Shown one piece after another: positions 15,644 through 24,482 of a stretch of 64,000 nt of DNA. Position numbers and translations under genes: made by a program. The notes under the pieces are model-generated. The model had not been told where the DNA came from. It saw only the letters and a list, made by a program, of their open reading frames with translations, and searched no databases. The DNA comes from Croceibacterium xixiisoli (GTDB taxonomy: Bacteria > Pseudomonadota > Alphaproteobacteria > Sphingomonadales > Sphingomonadaceae): contig NZ_WTYJ01000003.1 in assembly GCF_009827305.1 (NCBI RefSeq), positions 310,001 to 374,000 of the forward strand, written 5' to 3'. Position 1 is the stretch's first letter, and every line of letters begins with the position of its first letter.

Positions 15644-18010
15644 TCAGAAATTGCGCTTGAGCGAGAAGATGATCTCGCGCGGGCGACCGGGCATGCCATA
15701 GGCATTGCCGGACTGCGACACGCGGTCGTATTTGTTCATGTAGTAGAACTCATTGGTCAGATTGGTTGCTGCCACGGCGAATTCCCAATCCTTGTCCACG
15801 GTGCGATAAGTCAGGCGGGCATTGAGCAGGCCGCGTGATTCCACTTCACCGAGCAGATATCCTGGAATGCTGTTGGGAATATTACTCTGCATTTCCGATT
15901 GCCACACCCAGTCCACGCGCGGCGTGATTGTACCGAGATTGCCGGCATCGACCTCATACTGCGCACCCAAAGCATATTTCCATTTCGGTACAAAGGGGGC
16001 TTGGGTGACGCCGGGAATGATGCTCAGCGGATTGCCATCGGTGTCGAAGAAAAGGGCTCTTACGAATTCGAAGTCCGTGTAGCTGAGCGAACCATCAATC
16101 GACAGCCCTTCAACCGGGCGAGCGTCGAACTCGACTTCGAAACCCTTGATCTCAGCATCACCGACGTTGCGGGTGGCGGAGCAGAAGGGGAAACCGGGCG
16201 GGCTGATATCCGGGCAAGCGCTGACCAGGCCCTGATAATTGTTGTAGTCGGTCTTGTAACCGGCCAGGTTCAACCGCAAGCGGCGATCAAACAGCATCGT
16301 CTTGATGCCTAGCTCATAGGAAGTGGCGGTTTCCTGATCATAGGGAACAGCCTGCATTTCCAGATAGGGTCGGGGGTTGACGCCACCGCCCTTGAAGCCC
16401 GTTGCGACTTGTCCATAGATGCGAATGTCATCAGCAATTTCGTAGTCGCCTGCGACGCGCCAATCGAGCCGGCTTCCCTGAAAACCCTTGGTGATGCCAT
16501 TGAGCGATGCCACGCGCACGTCTGTCGGTACGCCGGGAATGGGGCTGGTGCGGCTGAAAGTATAGGTCTTGTCTTCGTCAGTGTAGCGCAGGCCGCCGGT
16601 CAGGTTGAAGCGATCGGTGACATGGACGACGCCATGGGCAAATACGGAGATTGAGGTCTGTTTGAAAGGATCATTCGAATTGAAATCCAGCGCGGCTGCA
16701 CCGACATTAACCCGTCCGCCCAGGTTGCTGTCTGCGTTGTAGTAATATCCACCAACCGTCAGGTCGAGCAGATCACCGAACGATGCCAGCAGGCGCAGCT
16801 CCTGCGTGAACTGGTCATGAGTGAAGGTGCTGAAGTTGTTCGAAAGATTGACCGGGCTGTTGTCGCCATCCCAGGCGCTTTGACCATCGGCATGACGGAA
16901 GGCGGTGACAGAGGTGATCGACAGGTTGTCGCTCAACTCGATATCCAGCTTGTTCGAAACACCCCAGGAATTCAGATAGCTGATCGCCGGGAAGGTGTAT
17001 TGGTTGTCCGTACCCAGATAGCCGGAATAGTTTGCGTAGTTTGTGTATTCCTTCGGCCCGGTCACATAGCTGATGCCACCAGTGTCCGAGGCGGGCAGAT
17101 AGATCGCCTTGCCCGGCGAAGCCTCTGACCGGTCGCGCGTCACATCGGCGATGAAGTTGTTTTCCACCCTGTCGTTGATGATCCAGCGCACGGCGGCGCG
17201 GCCGGCGATAACATTCTGCCCGCCTTCGGTGCCGATCACGCAATCATCGCCAGTGGCGAAATTGCCGCCCGGAACATCGACGCCATTGACGCAGCCATAA
17301 TCCAGCCGGTCGAGATAGCCATCGACATAGCGGGCCGTGCCGGTCAGGCGCACGAACAGCTTGTCGGGCACGATCGTCACATTGGTGGCGGCCTTCAGGC
17401 TGATCCGGTCGAACGAACCGACCGAGGCCTCGATATAGGCATCCGGATCCGCATCGGGCAGGCGGCTGAACAGCTTGATCGATCCGCCGATGGAATTCTT
17501 GCCTGCCAGCGTGCCCTGCGGGCCGCGCAGGATTTCCACGCGTTCCAGATCGACCAGGTCGAAGGCGGTGCCGAAGGAAATGCCGTAATACACATCGTCG
17601 ATATAGACGCCGACGCCCGGTTCATTGGGGAACTGAAAATCGTTCTGCCCGATCCCGCGAATATTGACCGCTGCGGTCTGGGCGCCGCCGCCCTGGCCAC
17701 CGGCGGAAAAGCTGACGCTCGGTGCGCGCTGGGCCAGCTGTTCGACATTGGTTTGGCTGCGCGCTTCCATCAGGGCCGCATCGACTGCGGTGATGGCCAG
17801 CGGTGCTTCCTGCACGCTCTGGTTGCGGAACTGCGCGGTGACGACGATTTCATTGATGCCGTCGGTGCGGCCGCTTTCTTCCTGCGGCGCCTGGCTTGGT
17901 GCTTGGGTCTGCTCCTGAGCCTGTGCCGCTATCGGCAGGACCAGGGCGGTGGCAATGGCCGACATTGCGGCAGTCGCGCAAAGGCGACGCCGCGTGAGGA
18001 TATTCCCCAT
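15644..18010 (-). CDS. TonB-dependent receptor, candidate aromatic-compound importer
   Basis: 788 residues. A signal peptide (MGNILTRRRLCATAAMSAIA to AQA) is followed by INEIVVTAQFRNQSVQEAPL (a TonB-box-like strand and plug start), plug motifs VNIRGIGQNDFQFPNEPGVG, VEILRGPQGTLAGKNSIGGS, and a 22-strand-type barrel ending in phenylalanine (IIFSLKRNF). The FQFPNEPGVGVYIDDVYYG wording is typical of the expanded sphingomonad receptor group, some of which import lignin-derived or steroid compounds rather than iron. GGGAGAGATCTG precedes the start. A TAAC-N4-GTTA palindrome overlaps the promoter, as at the catabolic genes 24-40 kb away. That makes uptake of the same substrate class likely, but this is inference. 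Confidence 0.85.
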   Translation of the reverse strand: MGNILTRRRLCATAAMSAIATALVLPIAAQAQEQTQAPSQAPQEESGRTDGINEIVVTAQFRNQSVQEAPLAITAVDAALMEARSQTNVEQLAQRAPSVSFSAGGQGGGAQTAAVNIRGIGQNDFQFPNEPGVGVYIDDVYYGISFGTAFDLVDLERVEILRGPQGTLAGKNSIGGSIKLFSRLPDADPDAYIEASVGSFDRISLKAATNVTIVPDKLFVRLTGTARYVDGYLDRLDYGCVNGVDVPGGNFATGDDCVIGTEGGQNVIAGRAAVRWIINDRVENNFIADVTRDRSEASPGKAIYLPASDTGGISYVTGPKEYTNYANYSGYLGTDNQYTFPAISYLNSWGVSNKLDIELSDNLSITSVTAFRHADGQSAWDGDNSPVNLSNNFSTFTHDQFTQELRLLASFGDLLDLTVGGYYYNADSNLGGRVNVGAAALDFNSNDPFKQTSISVFAHGVVHVTDRFNLTGGLRYTDEDKTYTFSRTSPIPGVPTDVRVASLNGITKGFQGSRLDWRVAGDYEIADDIRIYGQVATGFKGGGVNPRPYLEMQAVPYDQETATSYELGIKTMLFDRRLRLNLAGYKTDYNNYQGLVSACPDISPPGFPFCSATRNVGDAEIKGFEVEFDARPVEGLSIDGSLSYTDFEFVRALFFDTDGNPLSIIPGVTQAPFVPKWKYALGAQYEVDAGNLGTITPRVDWVWQSEMQSNIPNSIPGYLLGEVESRGLLNARLTYRTVDKDWEFAVAATNLTNEFYYMNKYDRVSQSGNAYGMPGRPREIIFSLKRNF

Positions 18011-18060
18011 CAGATCTCTCCCTAAAGATATGGTTGGCGTTTTTTTGTTTTGCCTGATGC

Positions 18061-18084
18061 CAACTATAACGAATGTTATGGTTG
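18061..18084 (-). promoter_or_regulatory. TAAC-N4-GTTA operator over the receptor promoter
   Basis: The core TAAC GAAT GTTA is at 18067-18078. The symmetry extends outwards to CAAC...GTTG, with one mismatch per side. Read on the minus strand, a plausible promoter CTTCCC-N17-TATAGT ends inside the palindrome, so a bound protein would block the -10 region. The same core occurs at 41922, 48299, 53925 and 58143. Confidence 0.65.
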
Positions 18085-18174
18085 AGGGAAGATGCTCTGT
18101 TGGGTTCCGTAAAGTTTGTCAGCAAACCGCTGTGAGGATGCGGCTTCGAACGGGATCAAGGGGCAGCAGCGGGC

Positions 18175-18936
18175 TCAGATTCCGCCGGGGGTAAAATCGA
18201 ATCCCAGCTCGCCCAAACCTTCGCACAAGGTGTCGACACAGCTGGCCAGCTCGTCGGCATCGGTCGATCGGATCACGAAATTGGCCCCGGTCCGGCCGTC
18301 ACGGAAAAATGGATAGCTGCCGATCTGGCAGTGGCTGTGGCCCTGTTCGACCATGCGCAACAGATCGGCCACCTCGCTTTCCTTGATCCAGCCACCAACC
18401 GTCTCGCTCAGCAGAATCGCGCCGCCTTCCAGCTTGCCGGTCAGCGAATCGAGCATCTGCGCCGCGATGGAAGGGACGCCGGCCATCATGAGGATATTGC
18501 CGATGCGAATCCCCGGCGCGCCCGACAGCCGGTTGACGATCAGGTCTGCGCCCTCTGGCACCCGCGCCATGCGCAGCCGCGCATCGTTCAATCCGCCGCG
18601 CGTGGTGTAGTAATCTTCCAGGATCGCGCGTGCTTCCGGGTGGATCACCACCGGCACGCCCAATGCGGCGGCGACGGCATCGACGGAAATGTCATCATGC
18701 GTCGGCCCGATCCCGCCGGTGGTGAAGACATAGTCATAGGCCGTGCGCAGCGCATTGATCGCCTCGCCGATGCGATCCATCTTGTCGGGCACCACCCGCA
18801 CTTCCGTCAGCCTGATGCCTTGGACCTGCAGCCATTTGGCCACCTGGGCGATGTTGCGGTCTTCCGTGCGGCCGGAAAGGATCTCATCGCCGATTACCAG
18901 CAGGGCGGCGGTCCAGATGCGGTCAGTCTGTGTCAT
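18175..18936 (-). CDS. competence/damage-inducible protein A (CinA) N-terminal domain, molybdopterin-binding fold
   Basis: 253 residues: AALLVIGDEILSGRTEDRNI, then TTGGIGPTHDDISVDAVAAA (the MoaB/MogA-type 'TGG.GP...D.T' motif with S for T), GAPGIRIGNILMMAGVPSIA. This is the CinA N-terminal, molybdopterin-binding-like domain, which in some CinA proteins hydrolyses ADP-ribose. The C-terminal nicotinamide-nucleotide amidase domain of full CinA is absent, a common stand-alone form. The remaining 90 residues carry SYPFFRDGRTGANFVIRST. It is a single gene transcribed away from the LacI-controlled receptor. Confidence 0.85.
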   Translation of the reverse strand: MTQTDRIWTAALLVIGDEILSGRTEDRNIAQVAKWLQVQGIRLTEVRVVPDKMDRIGEAINALRTAYDYVFTTGGIGPTHDDISVDAVAAALGVPVVIHPEARAILEDYYTTRGGLNDARLRMARVPEGADLIVNRLSGAPGIRIGNILMMAGVPSIAAQMLDSLTGKLEGGAILLSETVGGWIKESEVADLLRMVEQGHSHCQIGSYPFFRDGRTGANFVIRSTDADELASCVDTLCEGLGELGFDFTPGGI

Positions 18937-19045
18937 GCCCTTCGGCTACGCCATTTTGGCCCCCCTCGCTACGGCCTGCGTGAACAATGGCCCACCAGTT
19001 GGGCTCGGTATGGCTGCAGCCCGGAATTCCGGCCCTGAAGTGAAA

Positions 19046-19063
19046 TAGTGAAACGTTTCACTA
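19046..19063. promoter_or_regulatory. LacI-type operator palindrome
   Basis: TAGTGAAACGTTTCACTA is a perfect 18-base palindrome with the central CG typical of LacI/GalR sites. It lies 55 bases before the receptor start at 19119. A LacI-family gene (22712-23758) ends the same gene string, making it the obvious regulator. Confidence 0.8.
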
Positions 19064-19088
19064 AACCGTCACACCGCCATGTCAGTGG

Positions 19089-19110
19089 CCCCTGAGAAAC
19101 ATCTCAGGGG
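19089..19110 (+). promoter_or_regulatory. leader hairpin covering the ribosome site of the receptor
   Basis: CCCCTGAGA, loop AACA, TCTCAGGGG is a perfect 9-base-pair stem ending 8 bases before ATG 19119. The AGGGG of its 3' arm is the only purine-rich ribosome-binding candidate, so the fold would hide it. There is no T run, so termination is unlikely. Confidence 0.5.
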
Positions 19111-19118
19111 TTCCGAAC

Positions 19119-21509
19119 ATGTCTGCCATTCGCCGTCCGTCCCGGCCGTCACGCTGCCTGCTGCTGTGTGGTGCGCCCGTTCTTGCGCTGTCCATTTTTG
19201 CCGCTCCCGCCCATGCCGCCGAAGAACAGGCTGCCGAAGGACAACCCGCTGATGCGGGGGAGGCGATCATCGTCACCGGTTACAAGATCGGCCGGGGTGA
19301 AACCCGCGCGGTCGCTGCGCTGGGGCGGGATGACATCAATGAACGGCCGTTCGGGGCGGATATTACCCAGAGCCTCAACAAGGTGCCGGGCCTGCAGGTG
19401 ACCACTGGTGACGCGCGCGGGGGCAGCTTCTCGTTCGAATTCGCCATGCGCGGCCTGAACAAGGAACAGGTTGGTTTCACGCTCGACGGCATTCCGACCG
19501 GGGACGCGCGCTTCAACGGCGGTTCCCCGCCGCAGCGCTTCATCGAATCGAGCAATGTCCAGCGCATCACCGTTTCGCAGAGCGCGGGCGATCTCGGTGC
19601 GCCCTCCCGTTTTGCGCTGGGCGGCTTTGTGGATTTCGTCACCGACGATCCGGCGCGCCGGGCGTCGGCCACATTGGAGGCGGGCTTTGGCTCCGATGAT
19701 TTCTGGCGCGGCTACATCCGCCTCGACAGCGGCGAGATTGCGCCGGGCCTGTCTGCCTATGCCAGCTATTCGCGGCAGGAAAACGACGTCTGGACCGGCC
19801 CGGACAGCCGCCATTCTTCGCGCGAACACGCAGAATTCAAGCTGGTGAAGATGTTTGACGATGGCTCGTTCCTGAAAGGTCGGGTCAGCTGGAATGATCA
19901 GCAGGACAATGATTTCAACATCATATCCCTTGCAGAATTCCGCGCCGATCCGCGTTCCGACCAGGCAACGGATGCGTTGACCGGTATTCCAGCGACCGAT
20001 GTCAATTTTGGCGGCGCGCTGGGGGGCACGCGGCAGGATTTTATGGCCTATCTCAACATGGGTTGGCAGCTGGGCGATACGGCTCTGCTGACGCTCAATC
20101 CCTATTATCAAACCCTGCGCGGCGAATCCTATCGCTATCAGGATCGCGCCCGCGCGCTGACGGGCAGCAATCCCTATGCCGTCACCGGCTATAACGCCAA
20201 CGGTGGGGCGATCCGTCCGGCGCTGATCACCACCCGCAACAGCAATGCGCTGGGCGGCCCAGCCGATATGCGCGTCACCCCGCGCGATCGTGATCGCTAT
20301 GGGGCCACGGCGGAACTCAAGCTGGAAAATCTTATCGCCGGCCACACGATCCGCGTTGGCGGCTGGTGGGAAGGGGGCACTTCCAGCGAGGAACGGCAGT
20401 TCTTCCGCATCACCGATCCTGTCGCCAGCATCGCCTATGATTCGTCGCGGCTGAACTATGTCGAATACCAACGCTGGACCAGCATCGAGACGACCATGCT
20501 CTATGCGCAGGATTCGGTGGAGATCGTGCCGGATCTGCTGCGGCTGGATGTCGGGGTAAACTGGCTCAATGTCGCCTACAAGACGCGGTCGCCGCTGGAA
20601 TATTCGGCTCAGCTCGATTTCTCCCAGCATTCGGACATCAATCCGAAGATCGGCTTCAAGCTGACGCCCATGCGCCGCCTGGAAATCTATGGCGGCTATG
20701 CGAAGAACTTCGCCGGCATTCCCGAAGATGCCTTCCTCGGCTCGACCGCCGTTATCACGCCGACCACGCTGGAACCTATCCAGTCGGAAACCTTCGATCT
20801 GGGGCTGCGCTACACCACTGACAATCTCGCTTTGTCGGTTCAGGCCTATTCGGTCGATCTGAAAAACAACATCGGCATTGTGCCGAACGACACCAGCGCG
20901 ACCGAGCCGGATGAAATCCTGCGCGGCAATGTCGCGACCCGCGCCGCCAACATTCTGGGGCAGCGCACGCGCGGGATCGAGGTGACCGGGCTGGGGCAGA
21001 TGGGCCCGATCGATGTCTATGCCAGCTATTCCTATCAGGATGCCCGGCATGATGATCCGGCGATCGGATCGACCGAACGCGCGCAACTGGCCGCCGTTGG
21101 GGTCATCGGCGGAGCACGGGTGCGCAACATCCCGCGCCACAGCGCTTACGCCGAGATCGGGGTACGGCCGGTGGAGGGCGCACGGATCCAGGCCAATCTG
21201 CGCTATGTCGGCGACCGGGTCGGCGGACATATCGTCGCCAATGGGACCTACGCCGAGGTCAGCGTCGAAACGATCCCGTCCTATGTGGTGGCCGGTGTCT
21301 CGGCGACTTATGAGCTGACAGATGTCGGGCCGTTGCGCGGGCTGACCTTCCAGCTCAATGTCGATAATCTGTTTGACAAGGCCTATCTGGGTTCCGTTTC
21401 CAGCTCCACTGCCACCCAACCGGAATTCGCTTTGCCGGCCATTACGCTCGACCGCTATTTCCTTGGATCGCCGCGCACCTACACCCTGTCCCTCCGGGCG
21501 AAAATCTGA
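19119..21509 (+). CDS. TonB-dependent receptor, LacI-linked
   Basis: 796 residues. An Arg-rich start (MSAIRRPSRPSRCLLLCGAP) and hydrophobic stretch end in AHA, a signal peptide. GEAIIVTGYKIGRGETRAVA is the TonB box/plug start. The plug reads DITQSLNKVPGLQVTTGDAR, FAMRGLNKEQVGFTLDGIPT. The barrel closes with YTLSLRAKI, a slightly atypical C-terminal Ile instead of Phe. Sphingomonad receptors controlled by LacI regulators usually carry sugars or sugar derivatives. Its stop overlaps the start of the next gene by one base (TGATGG). Expression is probably controlled by the palindrome at 19046 and the leader hairpin at 19089. Confidence 0.85.
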   Translation: MSAIRRPSRPSRCLLLCGAPVLALSIFAAPAHAAEEQAAEGQPADAGEAIIVTGYKIGRGETRAVAALGRDDINERPFGADITQSLNKVPGLQVTTGDARGGSFSFEFAMRGLNKEQVGFTLDGIPTGDARFNGGSPPQRFIESSNVQRITVSQSAGDLGAPSRFALGGFVDFVTDDPARRASATLEAGFGSDDFWRGYIRLDSGEIAPGLSAYASYSRQENDVWTGPDSRHSSREHAEFKLVKMFDDGSFLKGRVSWNDQQDNDFNIISLAEFRADPRSDQATDALTGIPATDVNFGGALGGTRQDFMAYLNMGWQLGDTALLTLNPYYQTLRGESYRYQDRARALTGSNPYAVTGYNANGGAIRPALITTRNSNALGGPADMRVTPRDRDRYGATAELKLENLIAGHTIRVGGWWEGGTSSEERQFFRITDPVASIAYDSSRLNYVEYQRWTSIETTMLYAQDSVEIVPDLLRLDVGVNWLNVAYKTRSPLEYSAQLDFSQHSDINPKIGFKLTPMRRLEIYGGYAKNFAGIPEDAFLGSTAVITPTTLEPIQSETFDLGLRYTTDNLALSVQAYSVDLKNNIGIVPNDTSATEPDEILRGNVATRAANILGQRTRGIEVTGLGQMGPIDVYASYSYQDARHDDPAIGSTERAQLAAVGVIGGARVRNIPRHSAYAEIGVRPVEGARIQANLRYVGDRVGGHIVANGTYAEVSVETIPSYVVAGVSATYELTDVGPLRGLTFQLNVDNLFDKAYLGSVSSSTATQPEFALPAITLDRYFLGSPRTYTLSLRAKI

Positions 21510-22642
21510 TGGCGGCGCGGGTTTGGTGTGCCGTCCTGACATGCGCGCTTGCGGCAATTATCCCCGGCGTGCCGGCGCAGGCGGAGGAGGAGACCGCCAC
21601 CGCCACGCCCGCCGTACGGCTGGAGCAGCGGATCCCGCTCGATCCCACCCGCTTCGACGCTCAGTTCGGCGGCATATCCGGGCTGGCCTATGACCGGTGG
21701 GCCAGGCGCTGGCTGATGATCAGCGATGATCGATCGGGGCACGGCCCGGCCCGCTTCTATCGCGTCAGGATTTCGCAGGATCGCCGGCAACGGCTAAAAA
21801 TCGGCAAGGGCAAACGCGTGATCCTCACCGATCGGGCCGGTCTGCCCTTTCCCGCGCCGGGTACGGGCAGGGAGGCGGTCGATCCGGAAGCGATCCGGGT
21901 GATGCCAGACGGCACCGGCCTGTTGTGGACCAGTGAGGGTGATGTCGTCGATGGCTTCGGCCCCGCAGTGCTGCGGATCGATCGGCAGGGCCGGGAACAA
22001 GGCCGCATCATCCTGCCGGCCAATCTTCGGCTCGATCCGGGGCAGTCGTCCGGCATTCGCGACAACGCCACTTTCGAAGGGTTGGACATCACGTCCGACG
22101 GCGCCTTGTGGATCGCCATGGAAGGGCCGCTGATCGAAGACGGGCTGCCCGCCGCCCCCGGCCGCACGGCGCCGGTGCGGTTTTCGCGCCTGATGGATGG
22201 CGCACCGGCTCGCCAATATGCCTATCGACTGGACGCTGTACCAGTGCGGGGGCAAGGCGCTGTGGCCGACAATGGGGTCAGCGAAATCCTGGCCTTGGAT
22301 GATCGCCACATGCTGGTCATGGAACGCTCCGGCGCCACTGATGCTGCCGGCCGCTTCCAGTTTCACAATCGCCTCTATCTGGCGGATTTCGGGGCAGCGC
22401 CGGATGTCGCGCAAATGGCCAGCCTTTCTGCAGGCACAGTGGCGGCCGCGCAGAAAACTCTTATCCTCGATTTCGACAGCCTGCCGGGGGCGCCCTTCGG
22501 CAATCTGGAAGGAATGGACTGGCTGGGCGGGATGCAGCCGGATGGTTCGCGGCGCCTGTTGATCGTCAACGACAATGGCTTCGAAGCAGACCGCCCTACC
22601 GAACTGCTGGTGGTAACGATAGCCGCCGGCCTGCTGCCATGA
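21509..22642 (+). CDS. exported esterase-like protein of the phytase-like superfamily
   Basis: 377 residues with a signal peptide (MAARVWCAVLTCALAAIIPG, cut near AQA). The body is a beta-propeller-like domain: FDAQFGGISGLAYDRWARRW, LMISDDRS, VDPEAIRVMPDGTGLLWTSE, NATFEGLDITSDG, NDNGFEADRPTELLV. This is the 'esterase-like activity of phytase' family. Members are periplasmic or extracellular, and the true substrate is mostly unproven. It is translationally coupled to the receptor (1-base overlap), so it probably processes what the receptor brings in, perhaps a phosphorylated or esterified carbohydrate. Confidence 0.75.
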   Translation: MAARVWCAVLTCALAAIIPGVPAQAEEETATATPAVRLEQRIPLDPTRFDAQFGGISGLAYDRWARRWLMISDDRSGHGPARFYRVRISQDRRQRLKIGKGKRVILTDRAGLPFPAPGTGREAVDPEAIRVMPDGTGLLWTSEGDVVDGFGPAVLRIDRQGREQGRIILPANLRLDPGQSSGIRDNATFEGLDITSDGALWIAMEGPLIEDGLPAAPGRTAPVRFSRLMDGAPARQYAYRLDAVPVRGQGAVADNGVSEILALDDRHMLVMERSGATDAAGRFQFHNRLYLADFGAAPDVAQMASLSAGTVAAAQKTLILDFDSLPGAPFGNLEGMDWLGGMQPDGSRRLLIVNDNGFEADRPTELLVVTIAAGLLP

Positions 22643-22711
22643 TCCACCCTCACATTGTGCCCATATGCAGCCTGTGCCATGCCGCAACTCAGGGAGCCGG
22701 TCTTTCCATCG

Positions 22712-23758
22712 ATGTCTCGTAATTCTTCCGACAAACGCCCCACGCTCAAAGATCTGGCCCGCGAAGCCGGGGTGTCGCTGGCGAGCGCTTCCTATGCCGT
22801 CAACGGCACAGGCTCGGTCGGCGAACAGACCCGCGCGCATATTCTCGAGGTGGCGCAGCGCATCGGCTATCGCCAGAACCTCGCTGCGCGGGTGATGAAG
22901 ACCGGGCGTTCCGGCAATCTCGCGCTGGTCCTGCCCGATCTGACCAACCCGTTTTTCCCCACACTGGCACAGGCGCTGTTCCGCAGCGCGCGGGCGCGGG
23001 GTTATGGCATGTTCCTGATCGATACCGAGGGGAACGAGGAACTGGAACATTCTGCCCTGTCGCGGGTCAGCGACATTGGCGTGGATGGGCTGGTCTGGTT
23101 CCCGATCCGCGACAAGGACACATCGCAGGGCGTCCTCAAGCACATGCCGGCCGTGGTGCTGGACCGCACGGTTCCCGGCTTTGCGGCGGTCGGCGTCGAT
23201 TATCACGACGCGGGGCGACTTGCCGCGCGGCATCTGCTCGACATGGGCCATCGCCGCATCGGGATCATCTCCGGGCCAGGCGATGTCGCCAGCATGCGCG
23301 ACCGATGCGACGGCGCGCAGGCGCTGATCGCGGCAGAGGGGGAACTGGCGTTTCGGGTGGAAAACGCCTTCTCGGTCGATCTCGAACCGCCGGTGATCGA
23401 TGCGCTGCTGCACAGCGATGCCACCGCGATCTTTGCCGCCGCCGATGTGATCGCCATCGGCGTGCTGCGCCACGCCCAGGCGCGGGGGCTGCAGATCCCG
23501 CGTGATCTTTCCGTCCTGGGCTTCGACGACATCCCCCTGGCGGATCAGCAGATCCCGCCGCTCTCGACCATCGAACTGCCGGTGGAAACGATCGCGACGA
23601 CGGCCGTCGAGGCGCTGCTGGCACAGTTGGAGGCCGATGGACCAAAAACCCTGCCCGCCATGCCGCTCGTCACCACCAATCTGGTCGAGCGGAGGACGGT
23701 CGCGGCCCCGTCCGATGGTGCCGGTTCGAGCACTGAGCACCCAGCCTCGCGTCCCTAA
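22712..23758 (+). CDS. LacI family transcriptional regulator
   Basis: 348 residues from ATG 22712 (MSRNSSDKRPTLKDLAREAG). The HTH TLKDLAREAGVSLASASYAVN and hinge (IGYRQNLAARVMKTGRSGNL) are followed by a periplasmic-binding-protein-like effector domain (LVLPDLTNPFFPTLAQALFR, DGLVWFPIRD, LLDMGHRRIGIISGP, SVLGFDDIPLADQQIPPLSTI). It should bind the palindrome at 19046 and respond to a small ligand, likely a sugar. The frame is open 57 bases further upstream, but the HTH spacing favours 22712. It lies 69 bases after the phytase-like gene and is convergent with the TonB gene. Confidence 0.88.
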   Translation: MSRNSSDKRPTLKDLAREAGVSLASASYAVNGTGSVGEQTRAHILEVAQRIGYRQNLAARVMKTGRSGNLALVLPDLTNPFFPTLAQALFRSARARGYGMFLIDTEGNEELEHSALSRVSDIGVDGLVWFPIRDKDTSQGVLKHMPAVVLDRTVPGFAAVGVDYHDAGRLAARHLLDMGHRRIGIISGPGDVASMRDRCDGAQALIAAEGELAFRVENAFSVDLEPPVIDALLHSDATAIFAAADVIAIGVLRHAQARGLQIPRDLSVLGFDDIPLADQQIPPLSTIELPVETIATTAVEALLAQLEADGPKTLPAMPLVTTNLVERRTVAAPSDGAGSSTEHPASRP

Positions 23759-23762
23759 TTGT

Positions 23763-24482
23763 CTATCGCAGGAAAAACTCGACCGGCACGACCAGCTCGA
23801 TCTCGTCCGGGCGGTCCTCCGGTATCGGGGGCAGCGGTTCGGCGCGGCGGATCGTTTCCAGCGCCGCGCGATCAAGCGAAGCATTGCCGGATGATCGCTC
23901 CAGCGCCGCGAACATCACGCGGCCGTCGCGAGCGGCTCGGAAACGAATGTGCACCACACCCTGCTGACGCCGCGTTCGCGCCGCTGAGGGATAGCGGCGC
24001 ATCTGGTCTATGCGGGCAAGCACCCGGCCTTCCCAGCTGTCGGGCCCCGAACGAGGCGATGCTGGCCGCGTAGGGGGGGAGGGGGCAGCCGGGGGCGACG
24101 CAGGCGCCGGGCGCGGCTGGGCCGTCGCAGCGGAAGTGGGGGCAGGCGTCACCGGTTCGGCAGGCAGCTGGTTCTGGGCGGCGATCGGGGGAAACCGCAG
24201 CGCCGGGGCGGGCGCCGGTGCATTCTGCTGTGGCTGCACCGGCTGCTGTTCTGTCGGTGGCTGCGGATCTTCCGCTACCGGATCATTCTCAGGGGTGGAT
24301 TCCGCTGCTGCAGGAAGCATTTCCACGACCATCGGCGCCGTTGCGCCCTGCACCTGCGGGCTGCTGTAAAACCGGATCGTCAGCACGATCGCGGCGCAGA
24401 CATGCAGCAGGATGGTGACTGCCAATGCAGTCGCGCGGACCCCGCCCGAACTCCGGCCCGCATATCCCGACTGCGTCATCAT
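23763..24482 (-). CDS. TonB family energy transducer of the Fec-like operon
   Basis: 239 residues from the ATG at 24482, which overlaps the stop of the DUF3325 gene (ATGA). An N-terminal membrane segment at about residues 18-36 (ALAVTILLHVCAAIVLTIRF) is followed by a Pro/Gln/Ala-rich linker and a TonB domain (VLARIDQMRRYPSAARTRRQ, GVVHIRFRAARDGRVMFAAL). As the last gene of the receptor operon, it is likely dedicated to the receptor at 26429-28873. It is distinct from the TonB-like protein at 955. No exbB/exbD is present. Confidence 0.85.
   Translation of the reverse strand: MMTQSGYAGRSSGGVRATALAVTILLHVCAAIVLTIRFYSSPQVQGATAPMVVEMLPAAAESTPENDPVAEDPQPPTEQQPVQPQQNAPAPAPALRFPPIAAQNQLPAEPVTPAPTSAATAQPRPAPASPPAAPSPPTRPASPRSGPDSWEGRVLARIDQMRRYPSAARTRRQQGVVHIRFRAARDGRVMFAALERSSGNASLDRAALETIRRAEPLPPIPEDRPDEIELVVPVEFFLR

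Noticed and set aside
19149-21557. 802-residue open frame on the minus strand opposite the LacI-linked receptor
   Set aside because: It is a mirror of the GC-rich codon pattern of the receptor gene. The translated sequence is rich in Arg/Gly/Ile-Asp repeats without signal, domain or ribosome site.
21794-23884. 696-residue minus-strand frame opposite the phytase-like and LacI genes
   Set aside because: It spans two well-supported plus-strand genes and the end of tonB, and reads as random low-complexity sequence.
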